This document shows positions 19,646-29,457 of a stretch of DNA of 64,000 nt, piece by piece (the stretch's first letter is position 1; the number at the start of each line of letters is the position of its first letter). Both the position numbers and the translations under genes were made by a program. Source of the DNA: Reichenbachiella faecimaris (GTDB taxonomy: Bacteria; Bacteroidota; Bacteroidia; Cytophagales; Cyclobacteriaceae); the NCBI RefSeq assembly GCF_900176375.1, contig NZ_FWYF01000001.1:248001-312000 (forward strand), read 5' to 3'. A model generated the notes under the pieces. It was not told the origin of the DNA and searched no databases. It worked only from the letters and a program-made list of their open reading frames with translations.

Positions 19646-20002
19646 ATGAACAACTTACCAGTAATTGGAAAATTTATGTATGCTATCCCCATGGCAGTAT
19701 TTGGGCTATTTCACTTTATGAGTGCCAGTGATATGGGGGGAATGGTGCCTTCATTTATTCCAGGAGGTGTATTCTGGGTTTACCTAACTGGAGCAGCTCT
19801 GATAGCCGCGGCCGTAGCCATTATAATTGGCAAGAAGGCAAAATTGGCTACTCAACTATTAGGATTGATGCTCCTGTTGTTTGCTTTACTCATTCACCTG
19901 GTTTCTGTAATGAATGGGAATGACATGAGCATGCCAAGTCTACTCAAAGATGTTGCGTTGGCTGGTGGTGCTTGGTATATGTCTGGCCAACTATCTGACT
20001 AA
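19646..20002 (+). CDS. DoxX-like small membrane protein
   Basis: 118 residues with four membrane helices (MYAIPMAVFGLFHFM; FWVYLTGAALIAAAVAIII; LATQLLGLMLLLFALLIHLV; LLKDVALAGGAWYM), the pattern of DoxX/DUF4267-like proteins. The ATG at 19646 follows an A-rich leader and gives the conserved start; an upstream-extended frame is less likely. Function unknown; DoxX relatives are linked to redox stress and membrane quinone metabolism. Confidence 0.82.
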   Translation: MNNLPVIGKFMYAIPMAVFGLFHFMSASDMGGMVPSFIPGGVFWVYLTGAALIAAAVAIIIGKKAKLATQLLGLMLLLFALLIHLVSVMNGNDMSMPSLLKDVALAGGAWYMSGQLSD

Positions 20003-20014
20003 AATTTAGTAATG

Positions 20015-20056
20015 CGCTCGTGATTTAATGAACAAGAATCATGAGCGTGTCTTTTT
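20015..20056 (+). terminator. intrinsic terminator of the DoxX-like gene
   Basis: An 11-bp stem (CGCTCGTGATT with AATCATGAGCG, one G-T pair) with an 11-nt loop is followed by CTTTTT. It overlaps the 3' end of the convergent gene, whose stop lies in the loop. Confidence 0.55.
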
Positions 20057-21269
20057 CTGATCCGACCATTCTAGATTGTTCTTCCTTATAAGATATGTCT
20101 CCTTTAGCAGATTTCATCTGTTCCACAAAATCGGTATCCACAGCCTCAGGACTTGGGTTTTTCTGAATATAGTTTGCTAATCCCATTAGAAAACCGCCTG
20201 TAGAATAACCCAAAGGAGCTTTAGTATTGCCCACTAATTTTAAGAAAGCGTTCGTCTCAGGATTGTTGATTACATTCACTTTGTACTCAGTGGAACTGCC
20301 TTCCGCCAATTCCCATCTACCACAACCAAATCCAGTCATAATATCTAGACACGAATGCCACTTACCGTTCATGTCCGTACTGGCAATTCCAGTCACGTTT
20401 TCTTTCCAGAACTTCGAGTTCAATATTTTACCCAGAGTAAAATAGGCATTACCCTCTGCTGCTTCTGTGAATATTTTACGAATATGTCCAACACCACCTT
20501 TGCCGAGTTTTTTTTCAGCTTGCATAAGCAATTTAATCATCACCAATGGGTGATAATTGGCGTAATGCTTGGTCCACGTAGAGTCAAATGCGTCTATGAA
20601 ACCGTTGTCTGTGGCTAATCCTGTCAGGTGTAAATTCTTTATTAACTCAATGATTTTATAGTCATTGATTCCACTCGTATCTGTCAAGGGCTCGTCTTCT
20701 TCCTGCTGCTTGCCAAAGGACGGGGATGGGTTTAATTTTCTTCTGAGCCCCCTAAATATTTCGAAACGACTCTTGCTCTCCCCCCTGGACATACATTGCG
20801 ATTGTTTTCCGTCAAAGGTTCCACAAGGTACTTCATACATGGCTTCTATAGCACCACACAAAAAACCGCAAGTAAAATACCCCACACCAGGGTGATTTTT
20901 TGGTCTTTCACCAAAGTACTTGATCCAGGTTGATGCATAATGATCTGAGTTGAGATCGGCATGACCTCCTTTGTTGGAAATTGAGCGAACAGATAATTTA
21001 CCAAATCCACAATGCGCAAAATAGTTTTCAATAAACTTCTTGCGATCCTCTTCTTTCATTTTGCGCTGCTCTTCGAAAAACTTAGAAAACTGCGCATAAC
21101 TCAGTACTTGGGCAGAAACAACCAGGACTGGCTTGAGGTCAATCTTACCTCCAAGTTGCTCAATTGCTTTTAAAATGCTAACGTTGAAATACTCACTTTG
21201 TAGGGATAATGGTTCTTCACCAAATTGATAAGTACTTTTATCTTCAAGATAAGTATCTAGGATCTCCAT
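20025..21269 (-). CDS. protein with two V4R-like domains
   Basis: 414 soluble residues. Two blocks share a pattern: residues ~130-170 (GYFTCGFLCGAIEAMY followed by a Cys-containing turn and RFEIFRGL), and ~320-375 (WELAEGSS, then LGYSTGGFLMGLANYI). This resembles V4R (4-vinyl reductase) domains, small-molecule-binding modules with conserved Gly and Cys. The protein has several Cys residues (C106, C147, C151, C163-region) that could bind a metal. It is a single-gene unit. Family assignment is tentative; it could be an uncharacterised Bacteroidota family with only structural similarity. Confidence 0.72.
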   Translation of the reverse strand: MEILDTYLEDKSTYQFGEEPLSLQSEYFNVSILKAIEQLGGKIDLKPVLVVSAQVLSYAQFSKFFEEQRKMKEEDRKKFIENYFAHCGFGKLSVRSISNKGGHADLNSDHYASTWIKYFGERPKNHPGVGYFTCGFLCGAIEAMYEVPCGTFDGKQSQCMSRGESKSRFEIFRGLRRKLNPSPSFGKQQEEDEPLTDTSGINDYKIIELIKNLHLTGLATDNGFIDAFDSTWTKHYANYHPLVMIKLLMQAEKKLGKGGVGHIRKIFTEAAEGNAYFTLGKILNSKFWKENVTGIASTDMNGKWHSCLDIMTGFGCGRWELAEGSSTEYKVNVINNPETNAFLKLVGNTKAPLGYSTGGFLMGLANYIQKNPSPEAVDTDFVEQMKSAKGDISYKEEQSRMVGSEKDTLMILVH

Positions 21270-21391
21270 TTATTCAGGCTTCATTTAAGTCAGACTGATA
21301 AAATAAGCGTATACCGCCTAATTCACCAAGTTTGAAGCGAAGTTATTATAAGGGGTTAAGAAAAAAAATATTGATTTGATTTAATCAACAA

Positions 21392-21991
21392 CTAAGAATC
21401 GTTGTCAGAAAGGATATACAAATCGATCACTGCCTTGGTTCGAGCCAGTAATTCTCTCAGAAGTGCCCAGATATGCGATTTTTTATCAGGGGTTTCTGCC
21501 ACAAAACATTGCGCTTGCAACCCAAGGCTTTTTGCTATAAACAGGCATCTATAGGCATGGTATTCTTGTGTAATCAAAATGCATTGGTTGTAGCCATATA
21601 CATCTCTTAGACGTTCCAAAGACTCTATGGTACGATTGCCATACTTATCCAATACCAATACATCAGATTCAATCCCCTGGTTCACCAAAGCCTTTTTCAT
21701 GGCTTCGGCCTCGTCATAATAAATGGAATCTTTGGAACCACTTAAAATCAGACGTTCAACCTTACCTGTTTTCAACAATTGTTTGGCCGATTCTACTCTA
21801 TGATCGAAAAAGGGATTGGACTCTCCATTTACCTGATGCTGACTCGTGCCAAATACCAAGCCCACTTCGGCTCCAATAAGTGCTCTGCTGTCTGTAATTA
21901 TCCCCTGATGAGTCGACCCCACGATCCAAACATTGCAAATTACAATGAATGAAAAAGTACAGATTACTAGCCATTTTATTGTTTTTAGCAT
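21392..21991 (-). CDS. SanA/YdcF-like DUF218 membrane protein
   Basis: 199 residues with one N-terminal membrane helix (WLVICTFSFIVICNVWIV) and a DUF218 domain: VGLVFGTSQ, ESAKQLLKTGKVERLILSG, a nucleotide-like DEAEAMKKALVNQGI stretch and KYGNRTIESLERL. SanA in E. coli affects envelope permeability to vancomycin at high temperature. The ATG follows the stop of the spoU-like gene without a gap, so it is the last gene of the parE-parC-spoU-sanA unit. Confidence 0.87.
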   Translation of the reverse strand: MLKTIKWLVICTFSFIVICNVWIVGSTHQGIITDSRALIGAEVGLVFGTSQHQVNGESNPFFDHRVESAKQLLKTGKVERLILSGSKDSIYYDEAEAMKKALVNQGIESDVLVLDKYGNRTIESLERLRDVYGYNQCILITQEYHAYRCLFIAKSLGLQAQCFVAETPDKKSHIWALLRELLARTKAVIDLYILSDNDS

Positions 21992-22717
21992 CTAGGAGTT
22001 GTTCTCTGGATTGGTATAAATTTTATCAAATGCGCGGATGTGCGCATCTACGTTTGGCACCATTTTCTGATACCATTCTAGTTTCAGCGAAAATATTTCA
22101 TCTGACGATAAGCCAATATTTTCTTTATTACGAATTTGTCTTGAAAATTCTTCTAACACAATAGCAGCACTTACAGATATATTGAAGCTTTCTGTAAAAC
22201 CAAACATAGGTATTTTAACAAACCCATCTGCGTTTTCCTTTACATAGTCACTAATGCCAGTTTCCTCAGCCCCAAACACAACTGCCGTTTTAGATGTCAC
22301 TTCAAAATCGCGATAGTCCTTTGCATATTCATGTGGTGAAGTAGCGAGAATCTGATATCCTTCACTTTTAAGGTGATCAAAGCATACTTTCATGTTTTGA
22401 TGCGTTTTATTGTATTTACACAATGTCAGCCACTTGCCTGCCCCTCTTAGCACATAGGGATTATAATCGTAAGCATTGCGCTGTTCGACCACATGTATGT
22501 CTTGTATCCCTAATCCTTCTGCCGTACGCATCACTGCACTTGCATTGTGAGCTTTAAATAAATCTTCCAACACCACAGTCAAATAACGTGTTCGCTGGCT
22601 GAGAATGTCTTCAAAACGCTTCTTTTTATGCTCAGTGACATATTCGGATAAATAGGCCAATAGTGCTTTTTGATATTGGATATTATTCAAAGAGCCCCAA
22701 TTGTGGTTTTTCATCAT
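21992..22717 (-). CDS. SpoU/TrmH-family RNA methyltransferase
   Basis: 241 residues with the SPOUT knot motifs: an N-terminal NASAVMRTAEGLGIQDIHVV (motif 1), TAVVFGAEETGIS (motif 2) and FGFTESFNISVSAAIVLEEF (motif 3). It should 2'-O-methylate ribose in tRNA or rRNA; the start segment resembles TrmH, which targets G18 of tRNA. It begins inside parC (35-bp overlap) with GGAGG just upstream of two adjacent ATGs, and abuts sanA, so it is translated from the parE-parC transcript. Confidence 0.9.
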   Translation of the reverse strand: MMKNHNWGSLNNIQYQKALLAYLSEYVTEHKKKRFEDILSQRTRYLTVVLEDLFKAHNASAVMRTAEGLGIQDIHVVEQRNAYDYNPYVLRGAGKWLTLCKYNKTHQNMKVCFDHLKSEGYQILATSPHEYAKDYRDFEVTSKTAVVFGAEETGISDYVKENADGFVKIPMFGFTESFNISVSAAIVLEEFSRQIRNKENIGLSSDEIFSLKLEWYQKMVPNVDAHIRAFDKIYTNPENNS

Positions 22718-25382
22718 CCTCCTCTTCTTCAGATTTGGAGCTACTTAAGTCAATAGAACTACCAACATCAAAACCTTCTTTTTTCGTTTCTTCTTCCTCC
22801 ACTTCTTTTTGCACCTCAGCTTTTAAGTCTGCAAGTAGAGAGGGATCTACGGTTGTAGTTTCGTTTTCTTTAGATTTTTCCCCAGTATTCAGTTCATCAA
22901 CTTTAGAGATGTTCTGAACTGGAAATTTATTTCCGATTGATTTCCAACCTTTCTTATCTATCAGTTCGGCCAAATGAAACGTTCTTTCACTCTTAGATCG
23001 CTCTCCTTTCTTTCTATAAGTCACATTCACCTGTGGTTTATCCACCACGGAAATATGCAGCAACTTAGAATTGGGTGATTCATTAATAAATGAAAAGGCT
23101 TTGCCTACAGTTAAAGTCTCAATGGTAAATCGCTTGATATACACCACTTTAGACTCCCCATCTTGATGTATTACACTTAATACTTGATCTGGGTCAAATT
23201 TATGGATACTGAAGATCTGGCCATGGTTGTAATGATTAGATAGCTCAAATGACGTGAGCTCATAGCTGCCATCTTTGTAGAAAACAATGACATAATCTTC
23301 TGCATTGAAATTACCCAAATGGATACCACGTTCATCACGATTCAAACGACCAATAGTGGCATCATACCAAATATTGGTTCCAGCCAGTGTAGACTTACCA
23401 GCAGTTTTTAAATCAATCTTTCTGACTGGGTATTTGGTTAGGATATTACCTCCAGCCCCCCGGCCTTTGATGTCGATTTCAGCGAAATCAAAATCAAATA
23501 CTTTCTTACGTGCCTTGGCGCCTGCAGTCAAATAAACTGTGACAACTTCTGCTTCACCATTTGGATTGGCAGTGAAGTAGTGGACTTTAGAGCCTTTTTC
23601 ACTCTTGGTCAGGTTATATTCCTTGTCTCTGGTCACAGAGGTCACATTGAATCTTTTGATCATGGTGCGGCCTGACTTCCCGTCCAAATAGCATAAATTA
23701 TACACCATGCGCTCATCTCCTTTTTTGAAGACTCCCGCATATATGATGTCTTTACCAACAAAGACCTTGTCTTGTATTTTGGTGACCACGCAACGACCGT
23801 CCTTTCTGAAGACAATGATGTCATCCAAATCTGAACAGTCTGAGATGAATTCATCCTTCTTTAGACCATAGCCAATGAATCCGTCTTTATAATTGGCATA
23901 TAGCTTGGCATTGTTGGCTGCCACGGCAGTTGCAGCAATGGTTTCAATTGATGATATTTCTGTTTTTCTCTCTCTGCCCTCCCCATATTTTTTGAGCAGA
24001 TTCTGATAATAAGCTACTGCGTAGTCAATAATGTTGGCCAAATGATGCTCTACTTGCGTCAATTCTTCTTGAAGCTTTTTCATCAATTCATCCGCCTTGA
24101 ATGAATCAAATTTAGAGATCCGTTTAATCTTAATTTCTGTCAAACGAACAATATCGTCTTGTGTGATTACTCGATAAAATTGAGGCTTAAATGGCTCCAA
24201 ACCCTTATCAATGGTTTCAATTACAGCTTCCCAAGTCTCACATTCTTCAATATCACGATAGATTCTATTTTCGATAAATATTTTTTCTAAAGAAGAAAAG
24301 AGTATCTTTTCTAATAACTCCCCTTTTCGAATCTCCAATTCCTGACGTAACAGATCAACAGTTTGATCTGTGTTGATCCTCAGAATCTCATGTACATTGG
24401 TAAACAAAGGTTTGTCATCAACAATCACGCAGGCATTGGGTGAAATGGATACCTGACAATCTGTGAATGCATACAAGGCATCAATAGTAATGTCAGGTGA
24501 TACGCCAGGTGCCAGTTGCACTAGGATTTCAATGTCTTTGGCTGTATTGTCTACTACTTTTTTGATCTTGATTTTCCCTTTATCATTGGCCTTGATGATA
24601 GATTCAATCAAACTGGTGGTGGTGGTGCCAAATGGAATGTCTTTGATCACCAACTGTTTCTTGTCGTATTCTTCTATTTTCGCACGAACCTTTATTTTCC
24701 CCCCTCTATGTCCTTTATTGTATTCTTCTACATCAATAGTGCCTCCAGTTTGAAAATCTGGATACAACTTAAAGCTCTTACCTTTTAGGTGTTTGATAGA
24801 AGCATCAATAAGTTCGCAGAAGTTATGTGGCAATATTTTGGTTGACAGACCAACAGCTATACCTTCCACGCCTTGCGCCAATAGCAAGGGAAATTTCACT
24901 GGAAGTGTAACAGGCTCTTTCTTTCGTCCATCGTATGACAATTGCCATTCTGTGGTTTGAGGATTATAAAGAATGTCTAAGGCCAGTTTGGAAGGTCTGG
25001 CCTCAATATATCGTGAGGCAGCTGCACGGTCTCCAGTTCGTACGTCTCCCCAGTTACCCTGCATATCTATCAGCAGTTCTTTCTGCCCCATATTGACCAT
25101 GGCATCACCAATAGACATATCTCCATGGGGGTGGTACTGCATGGTGCTACCAATGATATTGGCCACCTTATTGTATCTACCATCATCCATTTCCTTCATG
25201 GCATGAAGGATGCGGCGTTGCACAGGTTTTAATCCATCATTGATGGCCGGCACGGCTCTTTCAAGAATTACATAAGATGCATAGTCCAAAAACCAATTTT
25301 CGTACATACCTGATACAGGTATGACATCGTGTATGGGCTCGTTTGATTTGTTTTGACCGTTGATATTATTGTTTTCTTCCAT
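22683..25382 (-). CDS. parC: DNA topoisomerase IV subunit A
   Basis: 899 residues with the GyrA/ParC breakage-reunion domain, catalytic R124-Y125 in AAASRYIEAR, and QRRILHAM near the N-terminus. The C-terminal half carries beta-pinwheel repeats and an acidic tail (KSEEEEDDEKPQLGLFE). Pairing with a 621-residue GyrB-like subunit that lacks the long GyrB insertion points to topoisomerase IV rather than gyrase. It decatenates chromosomes at division. It begins 3 bp after parE and overlaps the downstream methyltransferase gene by 35 bp. Confidence 0.93.
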   Translation of the reverse strand: MEENNNINGQNKSNEPIHDVIPVSGMYENWFLDYASYVILERAVPAINDGLKPVQRRILHAMKEMDDGRYNKVANIIGSTMQYHPHGDMSIGDAMVNMGQKELLIDMQGNWGDVRTGDRAAASRYIEARPSKLALDILYNPQTTEWQLSYDGRKKEPVTLPVKFPLLLAQGVEGIAVGLSTKILPHNFCELIDASIKHLKGKSFKLYPDFQTGGTIDVEEYNKGHRGGKIKVRAKIEEYDKKQLVIKDIPFGTTTTSLIESIIKANDKGKIKIKKVVDNTAKDIEILVQLAPGVSPDITIDALYAFTDCQVSISPNACVIVDDKPLFTNVHEILRINTDQTVDLLRQELEIRKGELLEKILFSSLEKIFIENRIYRDIEECETWEAVIETIDKGLEPFKPQFYRVITQDDIVRLTEIKIKRISKFDSFKADELMKKLQEELTQVEHHLANIIDYAVAYYQNLLKKYGEGRERKTEISSIETIAATAVAANNAKLYANYKDGFIGYGLKKDEFISDCSDLDDIIVFRKDGRCVVTKIQDKVFVGKDIIYAGVFKKGDERMVYNLCYLDGKSGRTMIKRFNVTSVTRDKEYNLTKSEKGSKVHYFTANPNGEAEVVTVYLTAGAKARKKVFDFDFAEIDIKGRGAGGNILTKYPVRKIDLKTAGKSTLAGTNIWYDATIGRLNRDERGIHLGNFNAEDYVIVFYKDGSYELTSFELSNHYNHGQIFSIHKFDPDQVLSVIHQDGESKVVYIKRFTIETLTVGKAFSFINESPNSKLLHISVVDKPQVNVTYRKKGERSKSERTFHLAELIDKKGWKSIGNKFPVQNISKVDELNTGEKSKENETTTVDPSLLADLKAEVQKEVEEEETKKEGFDVGSSIDLSSSKSEEEEDDEKPQLGLFE

Positions 25383-25385
25383 TGG

Positions 25386-27251
25386 TTAAACTAATTCTTC
25401 CTCTACTAGATCCTTTTCTACTCTAAGCTTATCAATTATGAAATTTTGTCTATCTGGGGTGTTTTTACCCATATAGAATTTCAGGAGATCTTCGATTTTA
25501 GTATCCTTTTTGAGAATGACTGGCTCTAATCTGATATCCTCTCCAATGAACTCACCAAATTCTTCTGGTGAAATCTCTCCTAGCCCTTTAAATCGGGTGA
25601 TTTCAGGTTTATTGCCTAATTTGGCAATGGCTCTTTGTCGCTCTTCGTCACTGTAGCAATAGATGGTTTCTTTCTTGTTTCTAACCCTAAATAAAGGGGT
25701 TTCCAGAATGAATACGTGGCCACTTTTAACCAGTTCAGGAAAAAATTGCAAGAAATAGGTAAGCAACAAAAGTCGAATATGCATGCCGTCTACATCCGCA
25801 TCAGTAGCGATAACTATCTTTCTATAACGGAGTCCTTCTATTCCATCTTCAATATTGAGTGCATGCTGAAGCAGATTAAACTCTTCATTTTCATAAACTA
25901 CCTTTTTGGTATGTCCAAAACAGTTAAATGGCTTCCCTCTCAAACTAAATACAGCTTGTGTCTGTACATCCCGAGATTTAGTAATAGACCCACTAGCTGA
26001 ATCTCCCTCTGTGATAAACAGCATGGTTTCTGCCAAGCGATCCTCATCTCCTTTCTTATCGTCAAAATGAAGACGGCAGTCTCTCAATTTCTTATTATGC
26101 AGGTTTGCTTTCTTGGCTCTGTCATTGGCTAATTTTTTTATGCCCGCTATTTCTTTTCTTTCGCGTTCTGACTGTAGAATACGTTTGAGTAACGCATCTG
26201 CAACTGCTTGATTTTTATGCAAGTGATCATCCAAGGCCTTTCGCACAAAGTCAAGCACAAAACTTCTCATGGTAGGTCCTTCGTGCGCCACATTCAAAGA
26301 ACCTAGCTTTGTCTTAGTTTGCGACTCAAAAACTGGCTCTTGTACTCTTACAGCTATGGCACCAACAATACTGGCTCTAATATCTGCAGCATCATAGTCC
26401 TTCTTATAAAAATCCCTTATGGTCTTGACAACAGCTTCTCGGAATGCAGCCAAATGTGTACCGCCTTGGGTCGTGTACTGACCGTTTACGAATGAGTAGT
26501 ATTCTTCTCCGTACTGATTGGAGTGGGTAATGGCTAACTCAATGTCGTCTCCTTTTAAATGTATAATTGGATACCTGATATTATCCACATCTGATTTTCT
26601 GGTTAATAGATCTAACAGTCCATTCTCGCTATGATATTTCTCACCATTGAAATTGATGGTCAGTCCAGCATTCAAGAAAGCATAGTTCCAAATTTGATTG
26701 TCGAGATACTCAGGAATGAAATGGTAGTTTTTGAAAACGGTATTGTCTGGCTCAAATGTAATCAGCGTCCCATTGCGCTCACTTGATTTAACGATTTTAG
26801 CATCATTGGTCAATTCACCTGTATTGAACTCAGCTAATTTGGTTTCTCCTTCGCGGAAGGACTGTACTTTGAAATACGTGGACAGTGCATTTACTGCCTT
26901 GGTACCTACCCCGTTCAGTCCAACTGATTTTTGAAATGCAGATGAATCGTACTTACCTCCAGTATTGATTTTAGACACGCAGTCTACCACTTTTCCTAAA
27001 GGAATCCCGCGACCATAATCCCTAACTTCTACCCTGTGATCACCTACTTTCACATGGATGGTTTTACCATGTCCCATCACGTGCTCATCTATACAGTTGT
27101 CTATCACCTCTTTTACTAAGACATAGATCCCGTCATCAACAGCCGAACCGTCTCCGAGTTTACCTATGTACATACCAGGTCTTAGCCTGATGTGCTCACG
27201 CCAATCGAGTGACTTAATACTATCTTCATTATATTCTACACTAGCAGCCAT
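25386..27251 (-). CDS. parE: DNA topoisomerase IV subunit B
   Basis: 621 residues of GHKL type II topoisomerase ATPase: [22 protein letters not shown] (ATP-binding Glu/Asp), [21 protein letters not shown], then the transducer domain and a TOPRIM domain with [22 protein letters not shown] and ITRFKGLGE. No inserted segment of the Gram-negative GyrB type. First gene of the parE-parC-spoU-sanA unit; a 196-bp spacer upstream holds its promoter. Confidence 0.94.
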   Translation of the reverse strand: MAASVEYNEDSIKSLDWREHIRLRPGMYIGKLGDGSAVDDGIYVLVKEVIDNCIDEHVMGHGKTIHVKVGDHRVEVRDYGRGIPLGKVVDCVSKINTGGKYDSSAFQKSVGLNGVGTKAVNALSTYFKVQSFREGETKLAEFNTGELTNDAKIVKSSERNGTLITFEPDNTVFKNYHFIPEYLDNQIWNYAFLNAGLTINFNGEKYHSENGLLDLLTRKSDVDNIRYPIIHLKGDDIELAITHSNQYGEEYYSFVNGQYTTQGGTHLAAFREAVVKTIRDFYKKDYDAADIRASIVGAIAVRVQEPVFESQTKTKLGSLNVAHEGPTMRSFVLDFVRKALDDHLHKNQAVADALLKRILQSERERKEIAGIKKLANDRAKKANLHNKKLRDCRLHFDDKKGDEDRLAETMLFITEGDSASGSITKSRDVQTQAVFSLRGKPFNCFGHTKKVVYENEEFNLLQHALNIEDGIEGLRYRKIVIATDADVDGMHIRLLLLTYFLQFFPELVKSGHVFILETPLFRVRNKKETIYCYSDEERQRAIAKLGNKPEITRFKGLGEISPEEFGEFIGEDIRLEPVILKKDTKIEDLLKFYMGKNTPDRQNFIIDKLRVEKDLVEEELV

Positions 27252-27447
27252 ACGTCTCCTATTCCTAAAGATTATTAATCAAAAACTAAAAATGGGGGTT
27301 TTACACTTTCCAAAATCGGAGGTGAATATAGAGCATTTGGAGTAAAAATATCAACCCAAAATACCTATGCGTCAACCCCAAAACGATTAAATTATTTGAC
27401 TGATTATTTAATTCAATCTAGATAACTAATTGACAGACAAGAACTTT

Positions 27448-27912
27448 TTACTTCTTTGAAAATTGTAAATAAATAAACCAAAAAATCCAACCTGCCAAAA
27501 GTATTGGCCCAATGTAAATCAAAGCAACATAGTTGGTGATGTCAAAATGCTCTGAGTTGTGATACATACCCACGAACATGATAGAGAAGATGTAAATCAC
27601 ATTGATGACGAACGATAGCCCCATCAGCCAGTGATAAACCAATTCTGCTGAGGACATGTCTTCAAAATCCGTCTTCCCAAGATTTAAGTGGCCCCTATTC
27701 ATTTTTCTGTACAAAAGAATAGCGCCATTCGTGAGAACAAATAACCCCAAAGCCGCATAGAAAAAATCAGCACGCTGGATCAATACACTGGCATCACCAT
27801 TGGATTCGAAAAATACACCTATCTGATCTGGTAAAAATGCATACACATAAAGTAGGATGGCGAGAAAAACGAAAATGGAAAGGGTGTAAAGTAACTTGGT
27901 AACTTTGATCAT
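27448..27912 (-). CDS. four-helix membrane protein of unknown function
   Basis: 154 residues with four predicted membrane helices (LLYTLSIFVFLAILLYVYAFL; FFYAALGLFVLTNGAILLY; WLMGLSFVINVIYIFSIMFV; ALIYIGPILLAGWIFWFIYL). After the first helix the segment LPDQIGVFFESNGDA resembles the start of DUF1648-type proteins. Single gene between parE and the DUF4197 lipoprotein gene. Function unknown. Confidence 0.82.
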   Translation of the reverse strand: MIKVTKLLYTLSIFVFLAILLYVYAFLPDQIGVFFESNGDASVLIQRADFFYAALGLFVLTNGAILLYRKMNRGHLNLGKTDFEDMSSAELVYHWLMGLSFVINVIYIFSIMFVGMYHNSEHFDITNYVALIYIGPILLAGWIFWFIYLQFSKK

Positions 27913-27967
27913 CTTATTGCGTCAGTTCAAACCACAAATGTATATAATGTCGATAGGAATCAAAGGA

Positions 27968-28810
27968 TTAATTTCCTTGTGCTTCGTCACTTGAAAACAC
28001 TTTCTTAATTATTGCACTCGTGTAATCCATAGGATTTGCTCTAATCTTTTTCTCTTCATTCCCAATGAGGTAGAAAAGCCCATCAATCGCTTTATCAGTG
28101 GCATAACCATCAAGTGTTGCTGGTAGTTTTTCTGACTTCAAATAATCTCTTGTTTTGATAGTGTAGCTGTTAATCAAATAATTAACCTCATATTCATAGT
28201 TCACAAAATCAGCAACAGATCCGTAGATTTCAGTAGCATGTGTATTATTCAAGGCTTGTTTGATTTCAGGTCTGAAAGCTGATTGTAAATTGGCTTTGGT
28301 TTTAGTGTAAAAGTAATCTGTGGCTGACTGCTCCCCTCCTTTTAAAATACCAAGTGCATCTGAGAAACTCATGGTGCTAATAGCCTCACCAAAAATAGGC
28401 ACAGCCTTTTTTGCAGCTTGCTCGGCACCCCTATTCATAGCTATTACCAATTCATCGAATGGATCTGAATTCAAATTTGGGTTTACTGACACATAAGTAT
28501 CGAGCATCTTTTTGTAGGATACTTTCACAGCACCATTTAGTAGGGACACTGAGCCAGCATTAATTTCCTGTTGAAGGGATTTTACCTCTTGAGGCAATAT
28601 CAACATAATAGCTTCATTTTTTAAATATCCATTCACGGTAGAGGCAGATGTTACTGATTTGTCAAGCCCAATATTCAAGGCTTCCTTTAAACCAGCTACA
28701 ATTTCTTCATTAGACAAGCCCAAATTTTGGTCTAGGATTGTCTTTAGTTCAGCACATCCAATCGCAGAAAGCAAGATTGAAATTGCAATTATCCCTTTTG
28801 TAAGTTTCAT
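27968..28810 (-). CDS. DUF4197 lipoprotein
   Basis: 280 residues: a lipoprotein signal (IIAISILLSAIGCAELK) followed by the DUF4197 pattern (LSNEEIVAGLKEALNIGLDKSV, then MNRGAEQAAKKAVPIFGEAISTMSFSDALGIL). Family members are predicted periplasmic or outer-membrane-attached proteins of unknown function, widespread in Bacteroidota and Proteobacteria. Single gene, divergent from the MscS pair. Confidence 0.88.
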   Translation of the reverse strand: MKLTKGIIAISILLSAIGCAELKTILDQNLGLSNEEIVAGLKEALNIGLDKSVTSASTVNGYLKNEAIMLILPQEVKSLQQEINAGSVSLLNGAVKVSYKKMLDTYVSVNPNLNSDPFDELVIAMNRGAEQAAKKAVPIFGEAISTMSFSDALGILKGGEQSATDYFYTKTKANLQSAFRPEIKQALNNTHATEIYGSVADFVNYEYEVNYLINSYTIKTRDYLKSEKLPATLDGYATDKAIDGLFYLIGNEEKKIRANPMDYTSAIIKKVFSSDEAQGN

Positions 28811-28936
28811 AATAATATTTTTCTTTCAGTCAATCAAAATTAGACTGATTTTGTTTCATCAGTGATTATAAATTGAATAATTAAATCATAACTTCGGCCC
28901 TATATTAAATAATACAATAAAGGACAGTCATTCACA

Positions 28937-29434
28937 ATGCAAGAGAAGTTAATCATACAAAGTGTCTTATCAGTTGGTCTGCTGATTGTTTATTCGATCG
29001 CCAAATTCCTGACCAGAAGATACACGGAGAAATTTGCCACAAGTCGAAAATTCAAAAAAGGTCGCGCAGCAGATACTGCCAAGATCATCAACAGCACCTT
29101 TTTAATAGTTAGCTTAATTATTCTTGGCTTTATCTGGAATATCACTTTTGAAGGCCTTGCCATCTATTTTGCTTCTTTTTTCACAGTGGCTGGTATCGCA
29201 TTATTTGCTAGCTGGTCTATCCTGAGCAATATTACAGCCAGCGCCGTTTTGTTCTTTAGCTTTCCACATAGGATCGGCTCCAAAATCAGAATTATAGATG
29301 GAGACAATACTGTAGAGGGGTCTATTGTAGATATGACACTCTTCTCATTGCACATTGAAGTTGAGAAGAAAAAAATTGTTTTTTACCCCAATAATCTTGC
29401 AGTACAGAAGCCAATTATGGAAATTATGGATTAG
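28937..29434 (+). CDS. small MscS-domain membrane protein
   Basis: 165 residues: an N-terminal helix, two further helices (ILGFIWNITFEGLAIYFASFFTVAGIALFASWSILSNI region) corresponding to the pore-lining TM3 of MscS, and a short beta domain (IGSKIRIIDGDNTVEGSIVDMTLFSLHIE). It lacks the long C-terminal vestibule. It is followed 23 bp later by a full-length MscS homologue; they may form mixed channels or separate osmotic valves. Confidence 0.87.
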   Translation: MQEKLIIQSVLSVGLLIVYSIAKFLTRRYTEKFATSRKFKKGRAADTAKIINSTFLIVSLIILGFIWNITFEGLAIYFASFFTVAGIALFASWSILSNITASAVLFFSFPHRIGSKIRIIDGDNTVEGSIVDMTLFSLHIEVEKKKIVFYPNNLAVQKPIMEIMD

Positions 29435-29457
29435 TACTTACTAGTTCCTGACTACAC

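Noticed and set aside
27386-27412. Inverted repeat ATTAAAT...ATTTAAT downstream of the four-helix membrane protein gene.
   Set aside because: Short AT-only arms with a 13-nt loop and no T-run; expected often in such AT-rich spacers.
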